Part shown: one piece after another, positions 1 through 8,962 of the stretch
Position numbering within the stretch: the first letter of the stretch is position 1
How the letters are laid out: every line of letters begins with the position of its first letter
Origin: Anaerolineae bacterium CG2_30_57_67
GTDB taxonomy: Bacteria > Chloroflexota > Anaerolineae > Anaerolineales > Villigracilaceae
Direction: 5' to 3'
Assembly: GCA_001872455.1 (NCBI GenBank)
Contig: MNXJ01000053.1
Coordinates: 1 to 56,439 of the forward strand
Length of the DNA: 56,439 nt
The notes under the pieces: generated by a model
Told to the model about the DNA's origin: nothing
The model's input: only the letters and a program-made list of their open reading frames with translations
Databases searched by the model: none
Made by a program: the position numbers and the translations under genes

Positions 1-1
1 G

Positions 2-103
2 GAACTGATTGTGCCGGTCGGCCTGGAGCAAGGCTCCAAATTTGCCATCCGCGAAGGCGGCCTGACCGTTGGCGCGGGTGTCATCACTAAGATTATCGAG
101 TAG
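2..103 (+). CDS. tuf: Elongation factor Tu, C-terminal end (partial)
   Basis: Only the last 33 codons lie in the window. The tail [20 protein letters not shown] followed by GVITKIIE is the typical end of EF-Tu domain III, the GTPase that delivers aminoacyl-tRNA to the ribosome. The gene is cut by the window edge, not broken. It lies 9 bp upstream of rpsJ, the common str-S10 junction in bacteria, so it probably shares a transcript with the ribosomal protein genes that follow. Confidence 0.95.
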   Translation, partial: ELIVPVGLEQGSKFAIREGGLTVGAGVITKIIE

Positions 104-112
104 GACGAAATC

Positions 113-421
113 ATGACGAAGCAAAAAATTCGTATCCGCCTTAAGGCGTATGACCATCGTGTACTCGACCAATCGGCCAAGCGCATCGTGGAAACCGCTG
201 AACGCTCTGGAGCGCAAGTTGTTGGTCCTGTACCCTTGCCAACGAAGAAAGAACGGTTTACAATACGTCGCTCTGCATTTATTGACAAGGACTCGCACGA
301 GCATTTCGAAATCCGTACTCATAACCGCTTGATTGATGTTCTTGATCCGGATTCCAAGACGATTGACATGCTCATGCGTTTGAACTTGCCGGCTGGTGTG
401 GATATCGAAATCAAAATCTAG
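113..421 (+). CDS. rpsJ: 30S ribosomal protein S10
   Basis: 102 residues, the usual length. S10 sits in the head of the small subunit and in many bacteria also serves as NusE in transcription antitermination. The start [19 protein letters not shown] and the core [20 protein letters not shown] are family hallmarks. It follows tuf by 9 bp, but unlike the rest of the cluster it is separated from the next gene (rplC) by a 222-bp structured spacer. Confidence 0.97.
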   Translation: MTKQKIRIRLKAYDHRVLDQSAKRIVETAERSGAQVVGPVPLPTKKERFTIRRSAFIDKDSHEHFEIRTHNRLIDVLDPDSKTIDMLMRLNLPAGVDIEIKI

Positions 422-439
422 TGCTTTAGAAAGTCTAGC

Positions 440-488
440 GTCTGACTGGTCTAACGGCCTTGCGAAAGACTCGTTAGGCCAGTCGGGC
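440..488 (+). promoter_or_regulatory. Stable hairpin in the rpsJ-rplC spacer
   Basis: Bases 440-456 pair with 472-488 (13 pairs GACTGGTCTAACG/CGTTAGGCCAGTC with one G-U, extended by four more pairs including G-U), enclosing a 15-base loop. No T-run follows, so it is not a simple terminator. It is the first of several stems in the 422-643 spacer and is a candidate ribosomal-protein autoregulatory leader. Confidence 0.55.
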
Positions 489-513
489 TGATAAGACCAA
501 AAACAGGCTCAAG

Positions 514-616
514 AGTTGGTGTGTTCGTGGGCAAACAAATCAAGTTGCCGCGGCGCACTGGCTGACTGGCCTGTTCGGGATGATGCAGTCAAAAGCCCAG
601 ACTGACAGTCCCAACT
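514..616 (+). promoter_or_regulatory. Possible branched leader structure before rplC
   Basis: Nested complementary segments can be read by eye: AGTTGG (514-519) with CCAACT (611-616), GGGC (529-532) with GCCC (595-598), and TGACTG (563-568) with CAGTCA (586-591). Together with the 440-488 hairpin they would make a multi-stem leader ending just before the rplC ribosome-binding site (GAAGGAG near 627). By analogy with S10-operon leaders bound by L4, this could be autogenous control, but no family was matched. Confidence 0.35.
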
Positions 617-643
617 AAAATCTTTTGAAGGAGAAAACCGAGT

Positions 644-1273
644 ATGTTGAAAGGGCTTCTTGGTAAGAAGATTGGCATGACCCAGATCTTCGATGATGCC
701 GGTGTGGCGTATCCTGTCACCATCATTGAGGCTGGGCCTTGCTACGTTACCCAGATTCGGCGTCCGGAGAGTGAAGGTTACTCAGCGGTGCAGTTGGGAT
801 TTGGCGAGATTCACCCGAAGCGTTTGAGTGGCGGCGAGTTGGGCCACCTCAAAACTTTGGAACTGCCTCCCCTGCGTTTCCTGCGAGAGTTTCGTTCTAA
901 ATCTCCGGATGTTTCTGTTGGTGACGTAATGAAAGCAGATGTGTTCGCCTCTGGCGAACACGTGGACGTTGTGGGCACGAGCAAGGGTAAGGGCTTTGCG
1001 GGTGGCGTCAAACGCTATCACTTCCGCGGCGGCCCTAAAACCCACGGTCAATCTGACCGGCATCGTGCTCCCGGTTCTCGCGGCTCTGGCACTACGCCGG
1101 GTCGCGTCTACAAAGGCGCACGTGGCGCAGGCCACATGGGCGACGACCGCGTAACGGTGCAGAACCTAAAGGTTGTGCTGGTGGATGTGGAACGCAACCT
1201 GATTGGCGTTCACGGCGCTGTTCCCGGCCCCAAAGGCGGCCTGGTAATTATCAAGGAAGCGCGCAAGCAATAG
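644..1273 (+). CDS. rplC: 50S ribosomal protein L3
   Basis: 209 residues. L3 is an early 23S rRNA binder that reaches towards the peptidyl transferase centre. The central extension, residues about 115-165 (GKGFAGGVKRYHFRGGPKTH, then GQSDRHRAPGS), is diagnostic and includes Gln136, the position methylated by PrmB in other bacteria. The start is preceded by AAGGAGAAAACCGAGT. First gene after the structured leader, so the likely first target of any control exerted there. Confidence 0.97.
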   Translation: MLKGLLGKKIGMTQIFDDAGVAYPVTIIEAGPCYVTQIRRPESEGYSAVQLGFGEIHPKRLSGGELGHLKTLELPPLRFLREFRSKSPDVSVGDVMKADVFASGEHVDVVGTSKGKGFAGGVKRYHFRGGPKTHGQSDRHRAPGSRGSGTTPGRVYKGARGAGHMGDDRVTVQNLKVVLVDVERNLIGVHGAVPGPKGGLVIIKEARKQ

Positions 1274-1292
1274 GCGCGAGGGAGCATGTGCT

Positions 1293-1922
1293 ATGAAGGT
1301 TGATGTTTTGAACATGCAGGGTGAAAAGGTGAGGCAGGTTGAACTTCCTGCTGCCATCTTTGAAGCCTCCATTAATGTAGATTTGATGCACCAGGCTTTT
1401 ATCCGCCAGATGGCGAACGCTCGCCTTGGAACGCACGATACCAAGGTTCGTGGTGAAGTCGCCGGAGGTGGACGCAAACCCTGGAAGCAAAAAGGCACTG
1501 GCCGCGCCCGTCAGGGCGGGACTACTGCCGCGCAGTGGGTGGGTGGTGGTCGTATTCACACCCCGCACCCACGAAAATACACTCAGCGTATGCCGCTTAA
1601 AATGCGCCGCGCCGCTCTTCGTTCTGCTTTGACGGTGAAAGCCGCAGAAGCCGGAATTATTCTGGTGGACGAGTTGATGTTGCCGGAGCCGAAGACCAAG
1701 CTGATGGCGCAGGCTCTCAACGCAATTGCCGGTCAGGCGCGCACGCTGGTTCTTCTCCCCGAAAAAACCGCCGCCTACGATGCGATTTATCGCGCAACTA
1801 ACAACATCGAAAGCGCCAAGGTTTTGATGGCGGGTTATCTCAATGTCCGCGATGTTCTGGGTTATGACAAAGTAATCATGCCCGTTTCTGCGCTGGATGT
1901 TTTGACGGCCACCCTGGCATAG
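1293..1922 (+). CDS. rplD: 50S ribosomal protein L4
   Basis: 209 residues. L4 lines the polypeptide exit tunnel; in gamma-proteobacteria it also represses its own operon. The long basic loop at residues about 46-95 (RGEVAGGGRKPWKQKGTGRA is part of it) is the tunnel loop and is intact. It lies 19 bp after rplC and 10 bp before rplW. If the upstream leader is an L4 target, this is the regulator gene, but that is inference. Confidence 0.97.
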   Translation: MKVDVLNMQGEKVRQVELPAAIFEASINVDLMHQAFIRQMANARLGTHDTKVRGEVAGGGRKPWKQKGTGRARQGGTTAAQWVGGGRIHTPHPRKYTQRMPLKMRRAALRSALTVKAAEAGIILVDELMLPEPKTKLMAQALNAIAGQARTLVLLPEKTAAYDAIYRATNNIESAKVLMAGYLNVRDVLGYDKVIMPVSALDVLTATLA

Positions 1923-1932
1923 GATGTAAATC

Positions 1933-2235
1933 ATGACGACTATTTATGAAGTCCTGCGCCGTCCACTGGTCACTGAAAAAACAAACTACCAGTCGGGCAA
2001 ACTCAACAAGTACAGCTTTGAAGTCGCTGGAAGTGCCACCCGTGTCATGGTTAAAGATGCAGTGGAAAAGCTTTTCGATGTCAAAGTGGAAAATGTGAAT
2101 ATCATCAACACCCCGGCCAAGCGTGGCCGTCGCGCCCGCTCCCGTCGTTTGTTGGTTCGCCGTGCCGGTTACAAAAAAGCTATTGTGACTCTCGAAGCGG
2201 GCCAGACACTCTCCATCTTCGAAGGGGTGCAGTAA
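1933..2235 (+). CDS. rplW: 50S ribosomal protein L23
   Basis: 100 residues. L23 binds 23S rRNA at the tunnel exit and is the docking site for trigger factor and SRP. It begins [17 protein letters not shown], the family signature, and has the basic hairpin [10 protein letters not shown] in the middle. Its stop codon TAA overlaps the rplB start (TAATG, 2233-2237), consistent with translational coupling. Confidence 0.96.
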   Translation: MTTIYEVLRRPLVTEKTNYQSGKLNKYSFEVAGSATRVMVKDAVEKLFDVKVENVNIINTPAKRGRRARSRRLLVRRAGYKKAIVTLEAGQTLSIFEGVQ

Positions 2236-3071
2236 TGGCTGTCAAGAAATATAAACCTGTAACTCCGGGTCAGCGAGGAATGACTGGGTATACCTTTGAG
2301 GAAATTACCAAGTCAACTCCTGAACGTTCCCTGATTGTTGCCCTACACAAGCGCGGTGGTCGTAACGCTTCGGGTCGGATTACCGTCCGACACCAAGGTG
2401 GTGGCAATAAGCGCTATGTGCGTCTGGTGGATTTCAAGCGTAATAAACTTGGTATTCCTGCCAAAGTGGCTGCGATTGAGTATGATCCTAATCGCACTGC
2501 GCGCTTGGCGTTGCTCAACTACGCGGATGGCGAAAAACGTTATATTTTGGCCCCGCTGGGGCTAAAAGTGGGCGATACCCTCATTTCTGGCCCAGCCGCT
2601 GAAATTCGCCCTGGTAACTGCCTGCCGATTGCCAATATCCCGGTTGGTACTTTGGTACACAATGTTGAGGTGAAAGAGGGCAAAGGCGGCCAACTGGTTC
2701 GTTCTGCTGGTGCGGCGGCTCAGCTGGTAGCCAAGGAAGGTGATTTTGCTCAATTGCGTATGCCTTCCGGTGAAGTTCGCCTTATTCGCCAGACGTGTTA
2801 CGCCACCATTGGTCAGGTAGGCAACCTTGACCACAGCAATATTAAACTTGGTAAAGCCGGTCGCAAACTTCACATGGGCGTTCGCCCAACAGTGCGCGGT
2901 ACAGCCATGTCGCCGCGCGATCACCCACATGGTGGTGGCGAAGGCCGTCAACCTACCGGCATGCCTAGCCCGAAATCGCCATGGGGTAAACCCACGCGCG
3001 GTTATAAGACCCGCAGAAACAAGCAGACCGATAAGTACATCGTCAAGCGGCGTAGCAAGTCTAGCCGCTAG
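2235..3071 (+). CDS. rplB: 50S ribosomal protein L2
   Basis: 278 residues, normal length. L2 is needed for subunit association and the peptidyl transferase centre. The motif [15 protein letters not shown], with the conserved histidine at about residue 230, is present near the C-terminus. It begins in the rplW stop codon and is followed after 33 bp by rpsS. Confidence 0.97.
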   Translation: MAVKKYKPVTPGQRGMTGYTFEEITKSTPERSLIVALHKRGGRNASGRITVRHQGGGNKRYVRLVDFKRNKLGIPAKVAAIEYDPNRTARLALLNYADGEKRYILAPLGLKVGDTLISGPAAEIRPGNCLPIANIPVGTLVHNVEVKEGKGGQLVRSAGAAAQLVAKEGDFAQLRMPSGEVRLIRQTCYATIGQVGNLDHSNIKLGKAGRKLHMGVRPTVRGTAMSPRDHPHGGGEGRQPTGMPSPKSPWGKPTRGYKTRRNKQTDKYIVKRRSKSSR

Positions 3072-3104
3072 GCCGTAACCTTATGGCGAGTAGAGGAAGA
3101 GATT

Positions 3105-3383
3105 ATGTCTAGATCGCTCAAAAAGGGGCCGTTTATCGCCCCGAAACTGCTCAAAAAAATCGAGATGATGAATCAGCGCGGTGAGAAAAAAGTGCTGCGC
3201 ACTTGGAGTCGCGCCAGCGTCATCTTCCCTCAGATGGTAGGGCATACCATCGCCGTGCATGATGGCCGCCGCCATGTACCGATTTATGTTACTGAAAACA
3301 TGGTCGGTCATCGCCTGGGTGAATTTGCGCCCACGCGTACCTTCCGCGGACATCTCTCGGAAAAAGCCACGAAAGGAAAGTAA
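3105..3383 (+). CDS. rpsS: 30S ribosomal protein S19
   Basis: 92 residues. S19 forms a complex with S13 in the small-subunit head and contacts the A-site region. It begins [20 protein letters not shown] and contains [15 protein letters not shown] near the C-terminus, both diagnostic. Preceded by GAGGAAGAGATT. Three bases separate it from rplV. Confidence 0.97.
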   Translation: MSRSLKKGPFIAPKLLKKIEMMNQRGEKKVLRTWSRASVIFPQMVGHTIAVHDGRRHVPIYVTENMVGHRLGEFAPTRTFRGHLSEKATKGK

Positions 3384-3386
3384 GCC

Positions 3387-3728
3387 ATGTCCGACATTCA
3401 TGCTCAGTTGCGCTTTCTTTCCTCCTCGGCCCAAAAAGTCCGTCTGGTACTCGACTTGGTGCGCGGTCAGGATGCCAACAAGGCGCTGGAAATGTTGCGT
3501 TTTGTTCCCAACCAAGCCGCTCAGCCAGTGTTGAAGTTGCTGAAATCGGCAGTTGCAAATGCAGAAGAAAATTTCGGCCTCAGCCGTGATGACCTGTATG
3601 TTGCCACTATCTTCGCCGACGAGGCTCCCACCCGCAAATGGCGTCGTTTTGGCGCACGCGGCCGCTTCAAGCCTGTTTTGCGCCGCTCCTCCCACGTCAC
3701 CATTGTCCTGCGCGAGCGCGGAGCCTAG
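3387..3728 (+). CDS. rplV: 50S ribosomal protein L22
   Basis: 113 residues. L22 lines the exit tunnel and is contacted by macrolides through its beta hairpin. The segment DEAPTRKWRRFGARGRFKPV with the following basic stretch is that hairpin and carries no obvious deletion. It begins 3 bp after rpsS, preceded by GAAAGGAAAGTAAGCC. Confidence 0.96.
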   Translation: MSDIHAQLRFLSSSAQKVRLVLDLVRGQDANKALEMLRFVPNQAAQPVLKLLKSAVANAEENFGLSRDDLYVATIFADEAPTRKWRRFGARGRFKPVLRRSSHVTIVLRERGA

Positions 3729-3746
3729 GAAAGGTAAGGAGAAACT

Positions 3747-4424
3747 ATGGGTCGTAAAGTTCATCCGGTTGGATTTCGTTTGGTTGTTACCCGCGGCTGG
3801 CAAGGTCGCTGGTTTGCCGAAGGCGCAGAATACCGTGAATACCTCAATCAAGATTTTGCCATTCGCGCGTTGTTGCAAGACATTGCTCCGAAGGCAGGCG
3901 TCTCGCGTATCGAAGTTGAGCGCTTTCCTGGAAAAATTAAGGTCATTGTTTTTACGGCCAAGCCCGGCATTCTGATTGGGCGCAAAGGCGAAGGCATCAA
4001 AAAAGTTCGTGAAGCCTTAACTGCGTTGGTTGGCAAAAAGGTTGACCTTGATATCAAGGAATTGAGCGCGCCCGATACTGATGCGTTGCTCGTAGCCCGT
4101 AACATTGCCGAACAAATGGAACGTCGTATTGCTTATCGCCGGGCGATGAAACGCGCCATGCAACAGGCGATGCGTCAGGGCGCTCAAGGTATCAAAATTG
4201 AAGTTGCTGGCCGCCTGGCGGGCGCTGAAATGGCCCGTACAGTCTGGTTGCGCGAAGGCCGCGTCCCTCTGCAAACTCTGCGCGCCGATATGGACTTTGC
4301 CCGCGCCGAAGCGCTGACCACCTATGGTCGCATCGGCGTCAAGGTTTGGGTCTACAAAGGTGAAACCAAGCCGCAAGTTGAAGAGAAGGTCGAACAGACC
4401 GAGGGCGTTTACGTTAGTGAATAG
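3747..4424 (+). CDS. rpsC: 30S ribosomal protein S3
   Basis: 225 residues. S3 lies at the mRNA entry side of the 30S subunit. It begins [20 protein letters not shown] and contains the type II KH GxxG loop as [11 protein letters not shown] (about residues 80-90), followed by the C-terminal domain ([20 protein letters not shown]). Preceded by the ribosome-binding site AAGGAGAAACT. Position between rplV and rplP is canonical. Confidence 0.97.
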   Translation: MGRKVHPVGFRLVVTRGWQGRWFAEGAEYREYLNQDFAIRALLQDIAPKAGVSRIEVERFPGKIKVIVFTAKPGILIGRKGEGIKKVREALTALVGKKVDLDIKELSAPDTDALLVARNIAEQMERRIAYRRAMKRAMQQAMRQGAQGIKIEVAGRLAGAEMARTVWLREGRVPLQTLRADMDFARAEALTTYGRIGVKVWVYKGETKPQVEEKVEQTEGVYVSE

Positions 4425-4441
4425 AGAGTAGAGGTCTAGCC

Positions 4442-4867
4442 ATGTTAATGCCGAAACGTGTCAAATGGCGCAAGCAGATGCGCGGCCGCATGAAAGGCAA
4501 AGCCCTGCGCGGGGCAGAGGTTTCCTTTGGTGACTGGGGCTTGCAAGCCTTGGAACCCGGTTGGGTGACTGCCCGGCAGATTGAAGCCGCTCGTCGTGCC
4601 ATTGTGCGTGAAATGAAGCGCCGCGGTAAGGTCTGGATTCGTATTTTCCCGGCCAAGCCGTATACCCATCGCCCCCCCGAAACTCGTATGGGTAAGGGGA
4701 AGGGTCCCGTCGAATACTATGTTGCTGTAGTCAAGCCGGGGCGTATGATGATTGAAGTGGGTGGCCTATCCCTTGATGAAGCTATGAAGGCTCTCAAGAT
4801 GGCTCAGTATAAATTCTCAATCAGAACCAAAATCGTGACCCGCCACGATGCGGTCGCAGGAGAGTAA
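4442..4867 (+). CDS. rplP: 50S ribosomal protein L16
   Basis: 141 residues. L16 organises the A-site region of the 50S subunit and sits near the central protuberance. Diagnostic segments are [20 protein letters not shown] at the start and [20 protein letters not shown] in the middle. Preceded by AGAGGTCTAGCC and followed within 4 bp by rpmC. Confidence 0.97.
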   Translation: MLMPKRVKWRKQMRGRMKGKALRGAEVSFGDWGLQALEPGWVTARQIEAARRAIVREMKRRGKVWIRIFPAKPYTHRPPETRMGKGKGPVEYYVAVVKPGRMMIEVGGLSLDEAMKALKMAQYKFSIRTKIVTRHDAVAGE

Positions 4868-4871
4868 GGAC

Positions 4872-5069
4872 ATGAATTCTAAAGATATCCGCGCTCTTTC
4901 CGCCGATGAGATTAAGGCCAAGATTGCTGACAATCGTGAAGAGATGATGAAACTTCGCTTTCAGCAGGTCAGCGGCCAGTTGACGGATACCAGTCGTCTG
5001 CGCATTCTGCGCCGCGAAATCGCTCGCATGGAGACGATTTTGGGCCAACAGAATAAGGCGGCAGAATAG
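4872..5069 (+). CDS. rpmC: 50S ribosomal protein L29
   Basis: 65 residues from ATG 4872, chosen over an upstream in-frame start at 4848 because it has the Shine-Dalgarno-like AGGAGAGTAAGGAC and gives the normal L29 length (MNSKDIRALSADEIKAKI). L29 is a helical hairpin at the tunnel exit next to L23. The C-terminal helix carries LRILRREIARMETIL, typical of the family. Confidence 0.95.
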   Translation: MNSKDIRALSADEIKAKIADNREEMMKLRFQQVSGQLTDTSRLRILRREIARMETILGQQNKAAE

Positions 5070-5079
5070 AAAGGTCGTA

Positions 5080-5352
5080 ATGAATAATCGTCGTCGTCTG
5101 ATTGGTGTTGTCACCAGCAATAAAATGCAGAAGACCGTCGTGGTGGAGGTCAGCCGTACTTTTCGCCACCCGCTCTATCGCAAAGTCGTTCACCTGAGCC
5201 AGCGCGTCAAAGCGCATGATGAAATTGGTTGCCAGGTGGGTGACGAAGTACAAATTGTGGAAAGCCGCCCGCTTTCTGCGCAGAAGCGCTGGGTGGTCGA
5301 AACCGTCGTCAAGCGTGAAACCAAAACCGCCGATAACGGCGTGGAGGCCTAG
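5080..5352 (+). CDS. rpsQ: 30S ribosomal protein S17
   Basis: 90 residues. S17 is an OB-fold protein and a primary binder of 16S rRNA. It reads [20 protein letters not shown] at the start, followed by [19 protein letters not shown], both diagnostic. Ten bases follow rpmC and two bases precede rplN. Confidence 0.96.
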   Translation: MNNRRRLIGVVTSNKMQKTVVVEVSRTFRHPLYRKVVHLSQRVKAHDEIGCQVGDEVQIVESRPLSAQKRWVVETVVKRETKTADNGVEA

Positions 5353-5354
5353 CC

Positions 5355-5726
5355 ATGATTCAGCAAGAGTCTCGTATCAAAGTAGCCGATAACAGCGGCG
5401 CGCGCGAGCTGCTGGTCATCCACGTTCTGGGTGGTTCCAGCCGCCGGTACGGATCGGTGGGAGATGTGGTGGTGGCGACTGTCAAATCTGCTGCTCCACA
5501 GGGTGCCGTGAAGAAGAGTGAAGTGGTGAAAGCGGTCATCGTGCGCTGCACCAAAGAATGGTGCCGCGAAGATGGTTCGCACATTCGCTTCGATGATAAC
5601 GCCGCGGTGATTTTGGACGCAGATGGACAAAATCCCAAGGGTAGCCGCATCTTCGGCCCTGTCGCGCGTGAACTGCGCGAAAAGGGCTTCATGAAGATTG
5701 TTTCGCTGGCTCCGGAAGTTCTCTAG
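5355..5726 (+). CDS. rplN: 50S ribosomal protein L14
   Basis: 123 residues. L14 forms part of the subunit interface (bridges B5/B8) and is the docking site of RsfS. It begins [20 protein letters not shown] and contains [20 protein letters not shown], the conserved C-terminal region. Adjacent to rpsQ with a 2-bp gap. Confidence 0.97.
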   Translation: MIQQESRIKVADNSGARELLVIHVLGGSSRRYGSVGDVVVATVKSAAPQGAVKKSEVVKAVIVRCTKEWCREDGSHIRFDDNAAVILDADGQNPKGSRIFGPVARELREKGFMKIVSLAPEVL

Positions 5727-5745
5727 CCAGCAGTGGAGTGACGCC

Positions 5746-6078
5746 ATGAAAGTAAAGATTCGCAAAGGTGATACCGTTGAAGTCATCAGCGGGCGTCTCG
5801 AAGATAAGGGCAAACGCGGCGAAGTGATTAACGTCCTCATCGAAGAGCGCCGTGTCGTTGTGCAGGGTATTAACCTCCGTACCAAGCACCAAAAACAGGT
5901 GCAAACCCAACAGGGCCGCAACCTTGACCCAGGCCGCATCAAATTTGAGGGGCCGCTCGCTATTTCCAATGTAATGCTGGTCTGCCCAAAATGCGATAAG
6001 CCGAGCCGCGTTGGCGTAGCCCGTGACGAAGAAGGCACGCATCGTGTCTGTAAAAACTGCCAGGCCCAGATTGACTAA
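5746..6078 (+). CDS. rplX: 50S ribosomal protein L24, zinc-ribbon form
   Basis: 110 residues from ATG 5746; an in-frame start at 5698 would overlap rplN and add residues foreign to the family. The KOW segment is KVKIRKGDTVEVISGRLEDK. The C-terminal part has CPKC and, about 20 residues later, CKNC, giving a four-cysteine zinc ribbon that many bacterial L24 proteins lack. L24 starts 50S assembly and lies near the tunnel exit. Confidence 0.95.
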   Translation: MKVKIRKGDTVEVISGRLEDKGKRGEVINVLIEERRVVVQGINLRTKHQKQVQTQQGRNLDPGRIKFEGPLAISNVMLVCPKCDKPSRVGVARDEEGTHRVCKNCQAQID

Positions 6079-6108
6079 TCCTGCGGGTACTGGACAGGAG
6101 ACCTAGAA

Positions 6109-6654
6109 ATGAACCGATTGAAAGAACGATATCTTAAAGAAGTCGTCCCGGCTTTGAATAAGGCGTTCCAGTTTCGGAACGCCATGGAAGTTCCGCGCAT
6201 CCAGAAGGTCGTTGTCAACATCGGCCTGGGCGAAGCGATGGACAACTCCAAAGTCATGGAGGCGGCTGTGGGTGATATAACCACCATCACCGGCCAGAAG
6301 CCCATCCAAACCAAGGCACGCAAGAGCATCGCCAACTTCAAGTTGCGCGAAGGTCACGTCATTGGTGTCAAAGTCACCCTGCGCGGCGAGCGCATGTGGT
6401 CGTTCCTCGACCGTGTGTTGAGTATTGCCCTGCCACGCGTGCGCGATTTCCGCGGTGTTTCGCCGGACGCCTTCGATGGGCGCGGTAACTACACCTTGGG
6501 GTTGCGCGACCAGTTGATTTTCCCCGAAATCGAGTATGACAAAATTGACAAACTTCGCGGGATGGAAATCACGATTGTGACGACTGCCCAAAATGATGAG
6601 CACTCTCGCGCAATGCTCAAGTTCCTTGGAATGCCTTTCAGGAAGGATGCCTAA
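6109..6654 (+). CDS. rplE: 50S ribosomal protein L5
   Basis: 181 residues. L5 binds 5S rRNA and forms the inter-subunit bridge with S13. It contains [14 protein letters not shown] near residue 30, and [20 protein letters not shown] around residue 120, both diagnostic. The start is preceded by GGACAGGAGACCTAGAA. Three bases separate it from rpsN. Confidence 0.97.
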   Translation: MNRLKERYLKEVVPALNKAFQFRNAMEVPRIQKVVVNIGLGEAMDNSKVMEAAVGDITTITGQKPIQTKARKSIANFKLREGHVIGVKVTLRGERMWSFLDRVLSIALPRVRDFRGVSPDAFDGRGNYTLGLRDQLIFPEIEYDKIDKLRGMEITIVTTAQNDEHSRAMLKFLGMPFRKDA

Positions 6655-6657
6655 CCT

Positions 6658-6840
6658 ATGGCGAAGAAATGCATGACTTATCGTGAACAGCGCCGGAAAT
6701 TTCCTACTCGGGTGCGCAACCGCTGCAATCGCTGTGGCCGCCCGCGTGGTTTCATCCGTCGCTTCGGTCTCTGCCGGATTTGCTTCCGTGAGTTGGCGCT
6801 GGATGGCAAAATTCCTGGTGTCGTGAAATCGTCCTGGTAA
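6658..6840 (+). CDS. rpsN: 30S ribosomal protein S14, type Z
   Basis: 60 residues, the short zinc-binding form of S14 (rpsN1 or rpsZ in some naming schemes). The four cysteines occur as CNRC and CRIC within [20 protein letters not shown] and the residues after it. S14 helps assemble the small-subunit head. Together with the zinc forms of S4, L24 and L36 in this cluster it suggests no zinc-sparing replacements at this locus. Confidence 0.96.
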   Translation: MAKKCMTYREQRRKFPTRVRNRCNRCGRPRGFIRRFGLCRICFRELALDGKIPGVVKSSW

Positions 6841-6859
6841 ACCGGGCGGAGGTGCTGGA

Positions 6860-7273
6860 ATGAGTGTTTCTGATCCGATTGCTGATATGCTGACTCGCAT
6901 CCGCAACGCGGTTGCCATTGGTCAGCCGAACGTAGCTATGCCGTCTTCCAAAGTGAAAGTGGAAATTGCCAAAATCATGAAGGAAGAAGGTTTTATCGAA
7001 GGCTTTGAAATCGTTGATGGCGAAATCGTGGGCCAGAAGATGCTGCGTGTCAAAATTAAATACATTGGTGAACGCCGTGAGCGCAAACCCGTTTTCAATA
7101 GTCTGGTGCGCGTAAGCCGCCCTGGACGTCGGGTTTATACCAAAAAACAGGATATCCCCTGGGTTCTTTCCGGGATGGGTATTGCCATCCTCTCGACGCC
7201 CAAGGGTGTCATGACCGGCCAACGTGCCCGCCAGTTGGGCGTGGGCGGTGAAATCCTCTGCAAGGTATGGTAA
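6860..7273 (+). CDS. rpsH: 30S ribosomal protein S8
   Basis: 137 residues. S8 binds the central domain of 16S rRNA. It begins MSVSDPIADMLTRIRNAVAI and ends with the conserved LSTPKGVMTGQRARQLGVGG followed by EILCKVW. Preceded by CGGAGGTGCTGGA. It is followed by rplF after 13 bp. Confidence 0.97.
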   Translation: MSVSDPIADMLTRIRNAVAIGQPNVAMPSSKVKVEIAKIMKEEGFIEGFEIVDGEIVGQKMLRVKIKYIGERRERKPVFNSLVRVSRPGRRVYTKKQDIPWVLSGMGIAILSTPKGVMTGQRARQLGVGGEILCKVW

Positions 7274-7286
7274 AGGAGGTGGTACT

Positions 7287-7835
7287 GTGTCGCGTATAGG
7301 ACGCATGCCCATCACTGTCCCCGCGGGCGTTCAAGTAGCTGTCAAGGGAACGGATGTGAATGTGAAAGGCCCCAAGGGCGAACTTCAGCGTGTTTTCTCT
7401 CCGCTGATGGGAATCGCTCTTGAAAATGGTCAAATCACCGTCACCCGTCGCTCTGACTTGGCTCCTGAACGTGCACTGCACGGGACAACGCGGGCTGTAA
7501 TCAACAACATGATTCTCGGCGTTAGCGCCGGTTTCACAACCGTTTTGGAATGGGATGGCGTGGGCTACCGCGCCGAACTGAGCGGCAAAACCCTGACGTT
7601 ACACATGGGTTACTCGCATCCCATTTCTGTCGAACCTCCCACTGGAATTTCTTTTGAAGTAGATGCTAAAGCCCGCCAGATTAAGGTAATGGGCTACGAC
7701 AAAGAAGTGGTCGGTCAGGTTGCCGCAGATATTCGCAAGGTGCGCCCGGTGGAACCCTACTTGGGCAAAGGCTTACACTATCTGGGCGAGAAAATTCGCC
7801 GTAAAGCCGGTAAATCTGGGAAAGGGAAGAAGTAA
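7287..7835 (+). CDS. rplF: 50S ribosomal protein L6
   Basis: 182 residues from GTG 7287. An upstream in-frame start at 7224 would lie inside rpsH; the GTG follows AAAGGAGGTGGTACT, an almost perfect ribosome-binding site, and gives the family start SRIGRMPITVPAGV. The C-terminal MGYDKEVVGQVAADIRKVRP with EPYLGKG is diagnostic. L6 lies near the factor-binding site and helps late 50S assembly. Confidence 0.95.
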   Translation: MSRIGRMPITVPAGVQVAVKGTDVNVKGPKGELQRVFSPLMGIALENGQITVTRRSDLAPERALHGTTRAVINNMILGVSAGFTTVLEWDGVGYRAELSGKTLTLHMGYSHPISVEPPTGISFEVDAKARQIKVMGYDKEVVGQVAADIRKVRPVEPYLGKGLHYLGEKIRRKAGKSGKGKK

Positions 7836-7838
7836 CCT

Positions 7839-8204
7839 ATGGCTGAAAAAACTCGCTCTGCGGCCCGCATTCGGCGCCACACGCGCGTGCGCAAGAACGT
7901 TTTCGGCACTACCGAACGCCCGCGCCTTAGTGTCTTCCGCAGTCTCAACGAAATTTACGCCCAAGTCATTGATGACGTTGATGGGCACACCCTGGTATCC
8001 GCATCGACCGTGGACGCCGAACTACGCGGTAAAGCCAGCGGCCTGAAAAAGGCTGAACAGGCTCGCTTGGTAGGTAAAACTGTGGCTGAACGCGCCAAAA
8101 GCAAGGGCATCAATGCGGTCGTCTTCGACCGCGGCGGGTTCCGCTACATGGGCCGCGTCAAGGCCCTCGCTGATGGCGCTCGCGAAGGCGGCCTGGAATT
8201 CTAG
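7839..8204 (+). CDS. rplR: 50S ribosomal protein L18
   Basis: 121 residues. L18 binds 5S rRNA along with L5. It has the basic N-terminal tail ([20 protein letters not shown]) followed by [20 protein letters not shown], and ends [25 protein letters not shown] in typical fashion. It starts 3 bp after rplF. Confidence 0.97.
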   Translation: MAEKTRSAARIRRHTRVRKNVFGTTERPRLSVFRSLNEIYAQVIDDVDGHTLVSASTVDAELRGKASGLKKAEQARLVGKTVAERAKSKGINAVVFDRGGFRYMGRVKALADGAREGGLEF

Positions 8205-8222
8205 TGCTGATGGAGAACGACA

Positions 8223-8762
8223 ATGTCGGATTACGTAAATACTAATAGTGAACAACAGGCTGAACTGGATGAACGCGTCATTGAAATTGCCCGCGTTGCC
8301 AAAGTGGTCAAAGGCGGGCGCCGCTTCCAGTTTCGCGTGACCGTCGTCATTGGCGACAACCACGGTAAAGTTGGCATGGGCATTGGCAAAGCCAACGCCG
8401 TCCCCGATGCCATGCGCAAGGCCAGCGAACATGCCCGCAAAGACATGCGTGATGTCAATCTACTGGGCACGACCATTCCCCATGAGGTGATTGGTCGCGT
8501 GGGTGGCTCGCGCATCCTGCTCAAGCCCGCCTCGCTTGGTACCGGAGTCATCGCCGGCGGTGGCGTACGCGCCGTCTTGGAAGCCGCTGGTGTACGCAAC
8601 ATTCTCACCAAATCATTGGGCGGTTCCAATGTTCTCAATGGCGTCATGGCTACTTTCGATGCCCTTGATGGTCTCAAATCGCCCGCCGAAGAAGCCGCTC
8701 GCCGCGGCAAACCGGTGGAAGAATTGACTCCATTCTGGGAACGCAGGAGAAAAAATGCCTAA
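8223..8762 (+). CDS. rpsE: 30S ribosomal protein S5
   Basis: 179 residues. S5 contributes to decoding fidelity and mRNA unwinding. The RNA-binding segment is [20 protein letters not shown], followed by [20 protein letters not shown]. The N-terminus carries a short acidic extension. Its last 8 bases overlap the start of rpmD, implying coupled translation. Confidence 0.97.
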   Translation: MSDYVNTNSEQQAELDERVIEIARVAKVVKGGRRFQFRVTVVIGDNHGKVGMGIGKANAVPDAMRKASEHARKDMRDVNLLGTTIPHEVIGRVGGSRILLKPASLGTGVIAGGGVRAVLEAAGVRNILTKSLGGSNVLNGVMATFDALDGLKSPAEEAARRGKPVEELTPFWERRRKNA

Positions 8763-8952
8763 TCAAAACGCTGACCCAAAAACCATTCGTGTGACTTTGG
8801 TGAAAAGCCCGATTGGCTTCCCTTACCCGCAAAAGCGTACCGCTAAGGCGCTTGGGCTGGGTCACATGAACGTGACCGTTGAGCACCTCGACACCCCCGC
8901 TTTGCGCGGTATGCTCAAAAAAATTATTCATCTGGTTCGGATTGAAGAGTAG
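8755..8952 (+). CDS. rpmD: 50S ribosomal protein L30
   Basis: 65 residues. The segment [20 protein letters not shown] and the following [20 protein letters not shown] are typical of short bacterial L30. The first codons overlap the end of rpsE by 8 bp. It is followed by rplO after 10 bp. Confidence 0.95.
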   Translation: MPNQNADPKTIRVTLVKSPIGFPYPQKRTAKALGLGHMNVTVEHLDTPALRGMLKKIIHLVRIEE

Positions 8953-8962
8953 GACTTTTCTT

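Noticed and set aside
1251-1934. 227-codon frame antisense to rplD
   Set aside because: rplD is certain; the antisense frame has no features of a protein.
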